32,493 nucleotides of DNA from the NCBI RefSeq assembly GCF_000614025.1, contig NZ_BAKF01000028.1, positions 1 to 32,493 of the forward strand. The letters run 5' to 3'. Each line of letters begins with the position of its first letter. The first letter of the stretch is position 1. Source of the DNA: Prevotella aurantiaca JCM 15754 (GTDB lineage: Bacteria > Bacteroidota > Bacteroidia > Bacteroidales > Bacteroidaceae). Shown here piece by piece: positions 18,383 through 25,770 of the stretch. The notes beneath the pieces were generated by a model that did no database searches, was not told where the DNA came from, and saw only the letters and a program-made list of their open reading frames with translations. Made by a program: the position numbers and the translations under genes.

Positions 18383-19966
18383 ATGTCAGATAAAATAAAG
18401 CCAAGCGAAGTTTCTGAAGTTCTTTTAAAAGCACTTCAAGACGTTAATGCGGAGGAAAAATTTGACGAAGTAGGTACTGTCCTAACTATCAGTGATGGTG
18501 TGGCTCGTATTTATGGACTTCGCAATGCTGAAGCAAATGAACTTTTAGAGTTCGAAAATGGCACAATGGCGATTGTCATGAACTTGGAGGAAGACAATGT
18601 TGGTTGTATTCTTCTTGGTCCAACCGCAGGCATCAAAGAAGGACAGAGTGTGAAGCGCACACATCGTATTGCTTCTATTCGTGTCAATGATAACTTCTTA
18701 GGACGTGTCGTTAATCCTCTTGGTCAAGCAATTGACGGTAAAGGAGAAATAGATTTATCAGATGCTTTTGAAATGCCATTGGACCGCAAAGCCCCTGGTG
18801 TAATCTATCGTCAGCCAGTAAAAGAGCCACTACAAACAGGTCTTAAAGGTGTCGATTCAATGATTCCTATCGGACGTGGTCAACGTGAACTTATCATTGG
18901 CGACCGTCAGACGGGTAAGACCGCTATTGCTGTTGATACGATCATTAATCAGAAAGACTTTTACGAGAAAGGGAAACCCGTATATTGTATTTATGTTGCA
19001 ATTGGTCAGAAGGCATCTACAGTTGCTAACCTTGTACAAACATTGCGTGATCATGGTGCATTGCCTTATACTATTATTGTAAGTGCAACTGCAGCAGATC
19101 CTGCAGCCATGCAATATTATGCACCATTTGCTGGAGCAGCTATTGGTGAATACTTCCGTGATCGTGGATATTCTGCTCTTGTTGTTTATGACGATTTGTC
19201 AAAGCAGGCAGTTGCGTATCGTGAAGTATCTTTGATTCTTCGCCGTCCTTCTGGTCGTGAAGCATATCCTGGTGATGTGTTCTATCTTCACTCACGTTTG
19301 TTAGAGCGTGCCGCTCGTATTAATGATCAGCAGGAGATTGCTGAACAAATGAATGACCTTCCTGAATGTATGAAAGGACATGTTAAGGGTGGTGGCTCTT
19401 TAACAGCTCTTCCTATTATTGAAACACAAGCAGGTGACGTATCTGCTTATATTCCAACTAATGTTATCTCAATTACTGATGGCCAGATATATTTGGAGAG
19501 CGACTTGTTTAACCAAGGCTTCCGACCAGCCATTAACGTAGGTATCTCAGTATCTCGTGTCGGTGGTTCTGCACAAGTAAAGAGTATGAAGAAGGTTGCA
19601 GGTACATTAAAGATTGATATGGCTCAGTATCGTGAGTTAGAGGCATTCTCAAAGTTCTCTTCTGATATGGACAAAGTTACAGCAATGACTTTGGATCGTG
19701 GTAGAAAGAATAACCAGTTGCTTATACAACCACAATACTCTCCAATGCCAGTTGGAGAACAAATTGCAATTCTCTATTGTGGTGTTCACGGTTTGATGTC
19801 TGCAGTTCCTGTTGAGAATATTCGTGAATGTCAAGATCAGTTCCTTGAGAGTATGCGCAATACACACAAGGATACTATTGATAAGCTTGCCTCAGGTCAA
19901 CTTCTAGATGATGATATTAATGTTATCAAAGAAGTTATGACTAATGTAACTGCACAATATAAATAA
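18383..19966 (+). CDS. atpA: ATP synthase F1 alpha subunit
   Basis: The 527-residue non-catalytic nucleotide-binding subunit. Walker A is GDRQTGKT at 173-180 (Lys179). The arginine finger that reaches into the beta active site is Arg392 in [19 protein letters not shown], and [20 protein letters not shown] precedes the P-loop in the usual way. Length is slightly above E. coli alpha (513). atpG begins 11 bp after the stop. Confidence 0.98.
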   Translation: MSDKIKPSEVSEVLLKALQDVNAEEKFDEVGTVLTISDGVARIYGLRNAEANELLEFENGTMAIVMNLEEDNVGCILLGPTAGIKEGQSVKRTHRIASIRVNDNFLGRVVNPLGQAIDGKGEIDLSDAFEMPLDRKAPGVIYRQPVKEPLQTGLKGVDSMIPIGRGQRELIIGDRQTGKTAIAVDTIINQKDFYEKGKPVYCIYVAIGQKASTVANLVQTLRDHGALPYTIIVSATAADPAAMQYYAPFAGAAIGEYFRDRGYSALVVYDDLSKQAVAYREVSLILRRPSGREAYPGDVFYLHSRLLERAARINDQQEIAEQMNDLPECMKGHVKGGGSLTALPIIETQAGDVSAYIPTNVISITDGQIYLESDLFNQGFRPAINVGISVSRVGGSAQVKSMKKVAGTLKIDMAQYRELEAFSKFSSDMDKVTAMTLDRGRKNNQLLIQPQYSPMPVGEQIAILYCGVHGLMSAVPVENIRECQDQFLESMRNTHKDTIDKLASGQLLDDDINVIKEVMTNVTAQYK

Positions 19967-19977
19967 GAAGATAAGAG

Positions 19978-20952
19978 ATGCCATCTTTAAAGGAAATCAA
20001 GATTCGAATTGCCAGTGTCAATAGTACTCGTAAGATTACGAGTGCTATGAAGATGGTTGCTTCGAGTAAACTTCACCATGCTCAGGTAGCGATTGAGAAT
20101 ATGCTTCCATATGAGAGTATGCTTGAACATATTCTTAAAGCATTTTTAGTGTCTACACCTGATACCAGTACTCCATACGATGTGGAAAGACCTGTTAAGC
20201 GAATAGCTTTACTCGTCTTTGCCTCAAATAGTTCTTTGTGCGGAGGTTTCAATGCAAATATCCTAAAGATGCTCCAAAATACAGTTAACGAATATATGGC
20301 TCAAGGAGTATCTAAAGATAACATCATTGTTTATCCAATTGGGCGTAAAGTTGCGGAGAAGGTGGCTAAGATGGGGCTTAAAAGCGCAGGATCTTTCTTG
20401 GAGTTGGCTGATAAGCCAAGTTCTGAAGAATGCCGACGCATTGCCATTGAGATAGAAAAGCTGTGGCTTGATGAAAAAGTTGATAAAGTTGAAATGATAT
20501 ACCATCATTTCAAGAGTGCAGGAAGTCAAATCCTTACTCGCAAAACTTATCTTCCAATAGACTTAGAAACAGAGCTAAATTCTGATAATGAGCGTGACCT
20601 AACTTCAAATATTGCTACTAAAAAGGCTCAAGAATATTTGAAATTACATGGGAAGGATAGACAATCACAAGAAAATGATGAAGTAAGGCCATTGAATGAT
20701 GACTTTATTGTAGAACCAAATCTTAAGACTGTATTAACTTCCTTAGTACCAAAGTTACTCCATCTAATGGTTTATACAGCTTTATTAGATAGCAACGCAT
20801 CAGAACATGCTGCTCGTATGGTGGCAATGCAGACTGCTACTGATAATGCAGATGAATTGCTTCGTGGTTTAAAGCTGCAGTATAACAAGTCTCGTCAAGC
20901 AGCCATTACTTCTGAATTGTTAGATATAGTAGGAGGTTCGGTTAATAACTAA
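19978..20952 (+). CDS. atpG: ATP synthase F1 gamma subunit
   Basis: The 324-residue rotor shaft inside the F1 head. The N-terminal helix begins MPSLKEIKIRIASVNSTRKI and has the conserved KITSAMKMVA; the C-terminal helix carries RMVAMQTATDNADELL, the family signature. It is longer than E. coli gamma (287), mainly through a charged insertion at about 200-240 (NERDLTSN to NDEVRPLNDD) before the last helix, seen commonly in this phylum. It is the last gene of the operon and is followed by a strong terminator 21 bp downstream. Confidence 0.96.
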   Translation: MPSLKEIKIRIASVNSTRKITSAMKMVASSKLHHAQVAIENMLPYESMLEHILKAFLVSTPDTSTPYDVERPVKRIALLVFASNSSLCGGFNANILKMLQNTVNEYMAQGVSKDNIIVYPIGRKVAEKVAKMGLKSAGSFLELADKPSSEECRRIAIEIEKLWLDEKVDKVEMIYHHFKSAGSQILTRKTYLPIDLETELNSDNERDLTSNIATKKAQEYLKLHGKDRQSQENDEVRPLNDDFIVEPNLKTVLTSLVPKLLHLMVYTALLDSNASEHAARMVAMQTATDNADELLRGLKLQYNKSRQAAITSELLDIVGGSVNN

Positions 20953-20973
20953 TCCTATCATCAAATAGAAACT

Positions 20974-21018
20974 AAAATCCCTTGTCATTCTTTTGACAAG
21001 GGGTTTTTGTTTTTTTAA
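20974..21018 (+). terminator. Rho-independent terminator of the ATP synthase operon
   Basis: AAAATCCCTTGTCA (20974-20987) pairs with TGACAAGGGGTTTT (20994-21007), one G-T wobble, loop of 6 nt. The tract TTTTTGTTTTTTT follows. Confidence 0.92.
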
Positions 21019-21068
21019 TAATGATTTTTTTATTAAGAAGTTAATAAATGTTTTATAATGGGATATTA

Positions 21069-21100
21069 TTTGGAATTCTTATTTTAAAAACGTATATTTG
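21069..21100 (+). promoter_or_regulatory. Promoter of a candidate small RNA
   Basis: TTTG at 21069-21072, a 20-bp spacer and TATATTTG at 21093-21100 fit the Bacteroidetes consensus exactly. It has no open reading frame of useful length downstream and is 62 bp beyond the atp terminator stem. Confidence 0.75.
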
Positions 21101-21103
21101 CTA

Positions 21104-21178
21104 CGTGTTTTTATGGATTTAGAGGTTTTCTAAATCTTTTTCTCGAGGTTGGTAGCTTCCTGCACCAACCTCTTTTTT
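21104..21178 (+). ncRNA. Candidate small RNA of about 75 nt with two stem-loops
   Basis: The transcript predicted from the perfect promoter starts near 21104. Stem 1 is GATTTAGA (21116-21123) with TCTAAATC (21129-21136), a 5-nt loop and a following CTTTTT. Stem 2 is GAGGTTGGT (21145-21153) with ACCAACCTC (21164-21172), an inner GC/GC pair and TTTTTT at 21173-21178. The second is a textbook terminator, so the unit is self-contained. It resembles none of the RNAs I know (6S, SRP RNA, tmRNA, RNase P). A six-codon frame MDLEVF (21113-21133) overlaps stem 1 and is probably chance. The alternative is a second backup terminator for the atp operon with a fortuitous promoter. Confidence 0.55.
21145..21178 (+). 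terminator. Terminator at the end of the candidate small RNA
   Basis: A nine-pair GC-containing stem (21145-21153 with 21164-21172) is followed directly by six T. The distal part of the loop adds two GC pairs with one bulged A. Confidence 0.88.
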
Positions 21179-21245
21179 ATGCTTTGTGATTTTTTCTTTA
21201 ATTATTGACATGATGAAGAATTATTCTCAATTCAAATTTACACTA

Positions 21246-21343
21246 AAAATGTAATTATGAGTTAGAAGAATTATAATTACAAATAAAAAAATATAATTAT
21301 AAATTTGGAAAACGTAATTACATTTTCCTTTCTGTTATAATTA
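21246..21343. repeat. Second TAATTA array
   Basis: TAATTA begins at 21252, 21274, 21294 and 21315 (steps of 22, 20 and 21 bp), with a further one at 21338. The portion 21271-21321 is a diverged copy of 12911-12963. It shares TTATAATTACAA, TATAATTATAA, TTTG, GAAAA and GTAATTAC in the same order. TAAATTTG at 21300-21307 is a -7-like box at the same place as in the first copy. Confidence 0.75.
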
Positions 21344-21499
21344 AATTGAATCCACCCATAATCTTTTTATTAATTATCATATATTGAGTCAGATATATGC
21401 CTATAAAATGATTCTTACAAACTACTCTAAGTGAAATAGTATTAGATAAAATGCATTCTAGGATTTTAATTATTTTTGTGCGTTCTTCTCATCAGTTTT

Positions 21500-21530
21500 T
21501 TTGCGATTTAAATAAACTTTCATATCTTTG
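21500..21530 (+). promoter_or_regulatory. Promoter of the lipoprotein gene
   Basis: TTTG at 21500-21503, 19 bp, TATCTTTG at 21523-21530: a full consensus match. The predicted start is about 21534, with a leader of about 32 nt to the ATG at 21566. Confidence 0.8.
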
Positions 21531-21565
21531 TATGAGATTATCCTAAACATAATAAAAAACAGAAT

Positions 21566-22075
21566 ATGATGAAATCACCTTATTATTTATCAATATTAGT
21601 TTTTGTATGCTTGTTATCCATAAGTTGTACAAAGAATATTTATGAATACTATGGAGTAGATCCTGCAACCGAAGATTCGAATGGAAAAGATAAAACAGAT
21701 GGTCACAATTCAGAAACTGAACAGATAAATAAGGTCCAAACAGTATCATCTTTCATAGCAAACGACTTTGGAAGTGCAACAGTCTGGGTGGAAGGGTTTA
21801 TTGTTGGAAGTTGCACAAATAATATAAAGAATGCTGTATGGGAATATCCTTTTTCGTCTGATAATGCAATTTTAATGGCTGATGAACCAGGAGAGACTGA
21901 TACAGATAAGGTTATTGCAATTCAGTTAAGGACGAAAGAACTTAAAGAAAATTTTGGTTTGGAAACTAATCCTGATAATTATAATAAGCGTATTAGGTTT
22001 TTAGGTTTGAAGCGAAAGTATCTTGGAATTTGGGGAATAAAAAGTCCAATTCAGGACTATGAGTGGGTAGAATAA
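21566..22075 (+). CDS. Lipoprotein with an OB-like domain (DUF6359-like)
   Basis: A 169-residue exported lipoprotein. The signal ends in the lipobox LLSISC, so the lipidated Cys is residue 21. A low-complexity acidic linker follows (about 30-55), then a beta-rich domain with WVEGFIVGSC, AIQLRTKEL and GIWGIKSPIQDYEW. That pattern matches the small OB-fold DUF6359 proteins common in Prevotella and Bacteroides; I recall it rather than searched it. Function is unknown; such proteins often sit beside surface nucleases or adhesins. It is monocistronic with a perfect promoter. A second Met codon directly follows the first, so the start could be 21569. Confidence 0.78.
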   Translation: MMKSPYYLSILVFVCLLSISCTKNIYEYYGVDPATEDSNGKDKTDGHNSETEQINKVQTVSSFIANDFGSATVWVEGFIVGSCTNNIKNAVWEYPFSSDNAILMADEPGETDTDKVIAIQLRTKELKENFGLETNPDNYNKRIRFLGLKRKYLGIWGIKSPIQDYEWVE

Positions 22076-22115
22076 CTCATCTTTTATGCCATATGTATAG
22101 TTTTCTGGTTAATAA

Positions 22116-22147
22116 TTTGTCTGAAAAAATAAAAATAATTATATTTG
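22116..22147 (+). promoter_or_regulatory. Promoter of the ECF sigma factor gene
   Basis: TTTG at 22116-22119, 20 bp, TATATTTG at 22140-22147. The consensus is complete and gives a leader of about 77 nt. It is a housekeeping-type promoter, so nothing here shows autoregulation. Confidence 0.8.
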
Positions 22148-22227
22148 CAGGCGAATAAACAATAAACAAAAATAAAAGATACAAGCCTATAGGAACACCA
22201 TTACTTAAATACAAATCATTTTAGATA

Positions 22228-22824
22228 ATGAAAAAACTTAGTGAAATGACGGACGAGGAACTTGCCTTGTCGTACATTAATGGTGACAATAGAGCTTTTG
22301 ATTTGCTTTTGTCGCATAATCAGTCTAAGCTCTTTTCCTATATACTGTTTGTTGTTAGGAATCGTGATGTTGCTGATGATATTTTTCAAGAAACTTTTGT
22401 GAAGATAATTACAAAGTTGCAAGAAGGACGCTATAAACCTAGTGGTAAGTTTTCGGCGTGGGCAATGCGTATTGCTCATAATGTAATAATGGATTGGTAT
22501 CGAGCGCAAAAATCTGATAAGATTATTGAGCCAACAAAGGAAAACGACCTTTCGAATATAGGTGGTGTAGATATCCAGATTGGCAACATTGAGAATCAGT
22601 TTGTTAATATGCAAACATTAGCAGACATTAAAAAGATGATGAAGCATCTTCCTCCATCTCAGCGCGAAGTTGTGTTTATGCGTTTTTATCAAGAAATGTC
22701 TTTCAAAGAAATTGCCAAGACTACAGGTGTTAGTATTAACACGAGCCTTGGCAGAATGCGTTATGCCATTTTAAATCTCAGAAGAATGGTACGCGAAAAT
22801 GATGTTCTTTTGCAATTAGCGTGA
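22228..22824 (+). CDS. ECF-type RNA polymerase sigma factor
   Basis: A 198-residue group 4 sigma factor. Region 2 spans about 20-90, with the core-binding and melting segment DVADDIFQETFVKI followed by GKFSAWAMRIAHNVIMDWYR. Region 4 spans about 140-190, with LPPSQREVVFMRFYQEMSFKEI in two pieces and a helix-turn-helix of TGVSINTSLGRMRYAILNLRR. It should redirect RNA polymerase to a small regulon. No anti-sigma gene is adjacent: upstream is a lipoprotein and downstream the convergent rpe. Control must therefore come from elsewhere, or it is a constitutive ECF of the kind widespread in Bacteroidetes. Its last 9 bp overlap the end of rpe on the other strand. Confidence 0.92.
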   Translation: MKKLSEMTDEELALSYINGDNRAFDLLLSHNQSKLFSYILFVVRNRDVADDIFQETFVKIITKLQEGRYKPSGKFSAWAMRIAHNVIMDWYRAQKSDKIIEPTKENDLSNIGGVDIQIGNIENQFVNMQTLADIKKMMKHLPPSQREVVFMRFYQEMSFKEIAKTTGVSINTSLGRMRYAILNLRRMVRENDVLLQLA

Positions 22825-23472
22825 TAATTCTTTAAGACTTCTAATGGTTTCAATAGGATTGGAAGATTTAAATACATAACTTCCACTCACTAACATTTCA
22901 GCTCCAGCTTTTACAAGGCGTGGAGCTGTTTCGTCTTGAACACCTCCATCTACTTCTATAATAGCATGGCTTCCGGTTTCGTCAATTAGTTTGCGTAAAC
23001 GTTCTACCTTTTTAATGGCATTTTCTATGAAAACTTGACCGCCAAATCCAGGGTTTACACTCATGATTAGCACCAAATCAACCTCTACGATAATATCTTC
23101 GAGAACTGAAACAGGCGTTGCCGGATTGATAACAACACCAGCTTTCATTCCTGCTTGCTTTATCTGTTGAATAGTTCTATGTAGATGCGGACATGTTTCA
23201 TAGTGTACACTCATTATATCTGCCCCTGCGTCAGCAGTTTGTTGAATGTAGTTTTCTGGGTGGACAATCATATAATGAACATCCATTGGTTTTTTGCAGG
23301 CTTTTCCCACAGCTTTTAGTACTGGGAATCCAAAAGAAATGTTAGGGACAAAAACACCATCCATAATATCCATGTGGATATAATCTGCTTCGCTATTATT
23401 TATCATTTCGATATCTTTGTCTAATTGCAAGAAATCGGCTGATAGTAGCGATGGTGATACTAAAGTTTTCAT
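22816..23472 (-). CDS. rpe: Ribulose-phosphate 3-epimerase
   Basis: The 218-residue TIM-barrel enzyme of the pentose phosphate pathway interconverts D-ribulose 5-phosphate and D-xylulose 5-phosphate in the cytosol. Conserved parts are VSPSLLSADF, HMDIMDGVFVPNISFG with the metal-binding His and Asp, DVHYMIVHPE, LIMSVNPGFGGQ with the flexible phosphate loop, and EVDGGV with the second catalytic Asp. Length is normal. It is convergent with the sigma factor gene, and the stop codons overlap by 9 bp. No clear minus-strand promoter was found; the nearest TAnnTTTG on that strand (23638-23645) is 165 bp upstream and lacks a TTTG partner. Confidence 0.96.
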   Translation of the reverse strand: MKTLVSPSLLSADFLQLDKDIEMINNSEADYIHMDIMDGVFVPNISFGFPVLKAVGKACKKPMDVHYMIVHPENYIQQTADAGADIMSVHYETCPHLHRTIQQIKQAGMKAGVVINPATPVSVLEDIIVEVDLVLIMSVNPGFGGQVFIENAIKKVERLRKLIDETGSHAIIEVDGGVQDETAPRLVKAGAEMLVSGSYVFKSSNPIETIRSLKELSR

Positions 23473-23685
23473 TTTAATTAAGACAATACGTTTCTAACTT
23501 GCCATTTACTTTTATAACTTTGTAAGTATAAGCTATTTGGCGAATAATGTTCAATGTTTTCTCCGAAGGAGACATCTCTTCTTGTGTAAAAAAATCTATC
23601 ATAGGCAGTGTTATTTTTAATACATACTTTTATCTATCAAACGTAATCTTCATCTTATTATTATGTTTTTCTCTAATCTTTTCAT

Positions 23686-23693
23686 TAACTTTG
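23686..23693 (+). promoter_or_regulatory. -7 box directly before the trpC-like gene; leaderless mRNA likely
   Basis: TAACTTTG at 23686-23693 lies 4 bp before the ATG at 23698. TATG at 23662-23665 is 20 bp upstream, one base off TTTG. In this phylum transcription starts about 4 nt after the box, which would put it at the A of the ATG. A second TAACTTTG at 23515-23522 (with TTTC 20 bp upstream) could give a longer transcript. Confidence 0.55.
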
Positions 23694-23697
23694 TATT

Positions 23698-24501
23698 ATG
23701 AAAGATATTTTGGAGGCAATTGTAGCTAATAAGCAGAAAGAATTGGAGCTATGGAAACAATATGTTCCATTGAAACAGTTGTATGGTATTATCGAATACG
23801 AAGGAGCAATGACTCGTGAAGTTCCTTCATTAAAAGCTGAGCTAAGCAATTCCTCTACACTAGGTGTAATAGCAGAATTCGTTCGCAAAACTCCTGCTTT
23901 AGGCTGGATAAATAAAGATGCAAAGATTAGAAATATAGGTGTTGATTATGCACAATATGGAGCTTCTTCTATAAGTATCCCAACTGATTTTACATATTTT
24001 GGTGGCTACGATGAGTTCGTCCAAGAAGTACGAGCAGTAGGTGTAACCTTGCCTTTGCTATATAAGAACTATATTATTGATGAGTATCAGCTGTTTCAAG
24101 CTAAACATGCTGGTGCATCTGCAGTTATTTTGACGGCTGTATTGCTTGAAATAAAGCATTGCCATTCTTTGGTTTCACTTGCCCATCAGTTAGGAATGGA
24201 AGTAGCATTGGAATTGCATACAGCTGAAGAACTAGATTATCTCGCTTGTGCTGCAGATATGGTAATCGTGAATAATCGCAAGGCTTGTAGCTTTGAAATG
24301 GATATAAATCGTTCGTTAGAGTTGGTGAAAGAAATACCAGCAGATACGATTAAAATAAGTGAGGGCGGCATTGATACTTCCGAAAAAGCTAAACAGTTGG
24401 CTACAGCAGGTTATCGTGGTGTTATTATTGGCGAACTTTTCATGCAGACAGGAAATCCAGGTCTTGCACTTGATGAATTTATAAAGAACTTAAAGGAATA
24501 G
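23698..24501 (+). CDS. TrpC-like protein (indole-3-glycerol-phosphate synthase fold), divergent active site
   Basis: A 267-residue TIM barrel clearly homologous to TrpC, which closes the indole ring in tryptophan synthesis. Retained catalytic positions are Glu60 (VIAEF), Lys123 (LYKNYIIDEYQL), Glu172 (LELHTAEE) and Asn192 with Arg194 (VNNR). Changed positions are Val62, where the family has the essential Lys (AEFKR becomes AEFVR), TPALG for SPSKG, and Gly223 in ISEGGI for the phosphate-binding Ser of SESGI. The usual LTDEKFFGG is SIPTDFTYFGG. It is therefore either a weak enzyme or a repurposed paralogue. trpF-like begins 10 bp downstream, in an intact compact cluster with no trpA, trpB, trpD or trpE in the window. 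Confidence 0.85.
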   Translation: MKDILEAIVANKQKELELWKQYVPLKQLYGIIEYEGAMTREVPSLKAELSNSSTLGVIAEFVRKTPALGWINKDAKIRNIGVDYAQYGASSISIPTDFTYFGGYDEFVQEVRAVGVTLPLLYKNYIIDEYQLFQAKHAGASAVILTAVLLEIKHCHSLVSLAHQLGMEVALELHTAEELDYLACAADMVIVNNRKACSFEMDINRSLELVKEIPADTIKISEGGIDTSEKAKQLATAGYRGVIIGELFMQTGNPGLALDEFIKNLKE

Positions 24502-24511
24502 GTTTGAAGAT

Positions 24512-25156
24512 ATGATTATAAAGGTTTGTGGGACTCGTGATGTCGAGAATATTCACGCTTTAGCAGAATTTGGAGTAGATTGGATAGGCTTGGACTTTCG
24601 TTCAGATAGTCCTAATTATGTGCGACAAATATCTTCTCGTGCAGGAATTATTCCCGATTATGGCAGTCGTGAAGCTGCTATGGGCAAGGCAAGTACGCAT
24701 AATGATGTTGCTTATGGACAGGTATCAAAGTATGTTGGCATATTTGCTGATGACATGCCACAGAATATTGTAACACGAGTAGTGAATTTTAATCTTGATA
24801 TTGTGCAGTTAGAAGGCGAGGAGAGTAGTATAATGATAAACAATCTTCGTTCGACAATCGACCCTGATATTCATGCAGGAATAAAGATTATGAAGACTTT
24901 GCACATTCATACAGTAGAAGACTTAATGCAAAGTAGAGAATATGAAGGTACAGTTGATTATTTCTTGTTCAGAATAGATACTGCTAAGGTTAATTTAGAT
25001 ACTATTAAAGCCTATGCTGGTGAAACACCTTTTATAATTGGAGGTATTACTTTGGCGCAATTAGATGTAATTAAGGGCTTCCAACATGCTATGTTTGTAG
25101 GTGTTGATTTGGGCGAATGTACAGATGTTAAGTCTGCAGTACAAACATTAACCTAA
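24512..25156 (+). CDS. TrpF-like protein (phosphoribosylanthranilate isomerase fold), lacking the phosphate loop
   Basis: A 214-residue protein starting MIIKVCGTRDVENIHALAEF, typical of TrpF, with the catalytic Cys6 kept. Elsewhere it departs strongly. The normal VQLHG is VQLEG (Glu101). The segment that should read like FLFDT plus a GGSG-F-W phosphate loop reads FLFRIDTAKVNLDTI instead, so about ten residues including the glycine loop are missing and the catalytic Asp is displaced (Arg154 or Asp156). The final DLNSRFE phosphate motif is DLGECTD. There is also an insertion of about 25 residues at 43-70. Binding of phosphoribosylanthranilate seems unlikely. It is translated between trpC-like and trpG in one unit. 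Confidence 0.82.
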   Translation: MIIKVCGTRDVENIHALAEFGVDWIGLDFRSDSPNYVRQISSRAGIIPDYGSREAAMGKASTHNDVAYGQVSKYVGIFADDMPQNIVTRVVNFNLDIVQLEGEESSIMINNLRSTIDPDIHAGIKIMKTLHIHTVEDLMQSREYEGTVDYFLFRIDTAKVNLDTIKAYAGETPFIIGGITLAQLDVIKGFQHAMFVGVDLGECTDVKSAVQTLT

Positions 25157-25179
25157 TGATAGCTGTGTAAGGCGATAAT

Positions 25180-25752
25180 ATGGAGAAGGAGAAGTGTGTA
25201 ATCGTTGATAATTACGATTCGTTTACTTACAATCTGGTTCATCTTTTACGTGAATTGGGGGCTGAAGTTACGGTGAAGCGTAATGATAAGTTTGCTTTGG
25301 AAGAGTTGGAGGAATACGATAAGATTGTGTTAAGTCCTGGTCCTGGTGTACCTTCTGAAGCTGGTTTATTGCTCGACGTTATTCGTCGCTATGGTAAGAA
25401 AAAGCCTATGTTAGGTGTATGTTTGGGACATCAAGCTATTGCTGAAGCTTTCGGTGGCAAGATAGAAAAGTTGTCGAATGTATTCCATGGGGTAGAAACT
25501 TTGATAAATGTAAATACGACTACAAAGTTATTTAAGGGCTTACCTGCACATCTTTCGGTAGGCAGATACCATAGTTGGGTTGTTTCAAAGGATAGCTTTC
25601 CTTCTGAGTTGGAAGTAATTGCCGAAACTGCCGATGGCTTGATAATGGCTTTGCAGCATAAGGAATACGATTTGTGTGGTATTCAGTTTCACCCAGAAAG
25701 TGTGTTGACGCCAATGGGTAAATCCATTGTAGGAAACTGGTTAGCTATCTAA
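25180..25752 (+). CDS. trpG: Glutamine amidotransferase, anthranilate/aminodeoxychorismate synthase component II
   Basis: A 190-residue class I glutamine amidotransferase that releases ammonia from glutamine for a TrpE or PabB partner. The triad is complete: Cys81 in GVCLGHQAIAEAFGG, and His171 and Glu173 in IQFHPES. The N-terminal VIVDNYDSFTYNLVHLLRELG is family-typical, quoted here in two parts as VIVDNYDSFTYN and LVHLLRELG. No synthase component I gene is in the window, so it may serve folate (PabA role) or tryptophan synthesis, or act with the divergent TrpC/TrpF neighbours. It lies 23 bp after the trpF-like gene and 18 bp before the NusG-like gene. Confidence 0.9.
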   Translation: MEKEKCVIVDNYDSFTYNLVHLLRELGAEVTVKRNDKFALEELEEYDKIVLSPGPGVPSEAGLLLDVIRRYGKKKPMLGVCLGHQAIAEAFGGKIEKLSNVFHGVETLINVNTTTKLFKGLPAHLSVGRYHSWVVSKDSFPSELEVIAETADGLIMALQHKEYDLCGIQFHPESVLTPMGKSIVGNWLAI

Positions 25753-25770
25753 AAAACCATTATAATTGCT

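Larger units (their letters stand above)
20953..21565. other. About 600-bp intergenic region after atpG
   Basis: It carries no protein gene. In order it holds the atp terminator, a complete promoter plus candidate 75-nt RNA ending in its own terminator, a TAATTA-rich segment with a phased array, and the promoter of the next lipoprotein gene. The stretch 21380-21495 shows nothing I can name. Confidence 0.7.

Noticed and set aside
23547..23729. 60-codon frame before and into the trpC-like gene, with a -7 box at 23515-23522
   Set aside because: It overlaps the trpC-like start out of frame, is a low-complexity hydrophobic peptide, and has no recognisable domain.
23698..25752. Plain call of a tryptophan operon
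   Set aside because: trpA, trpB, trpD and trpE are missing and two of the three genes lack key active-site features, so assignment to tryptophan synthesis is not supported.
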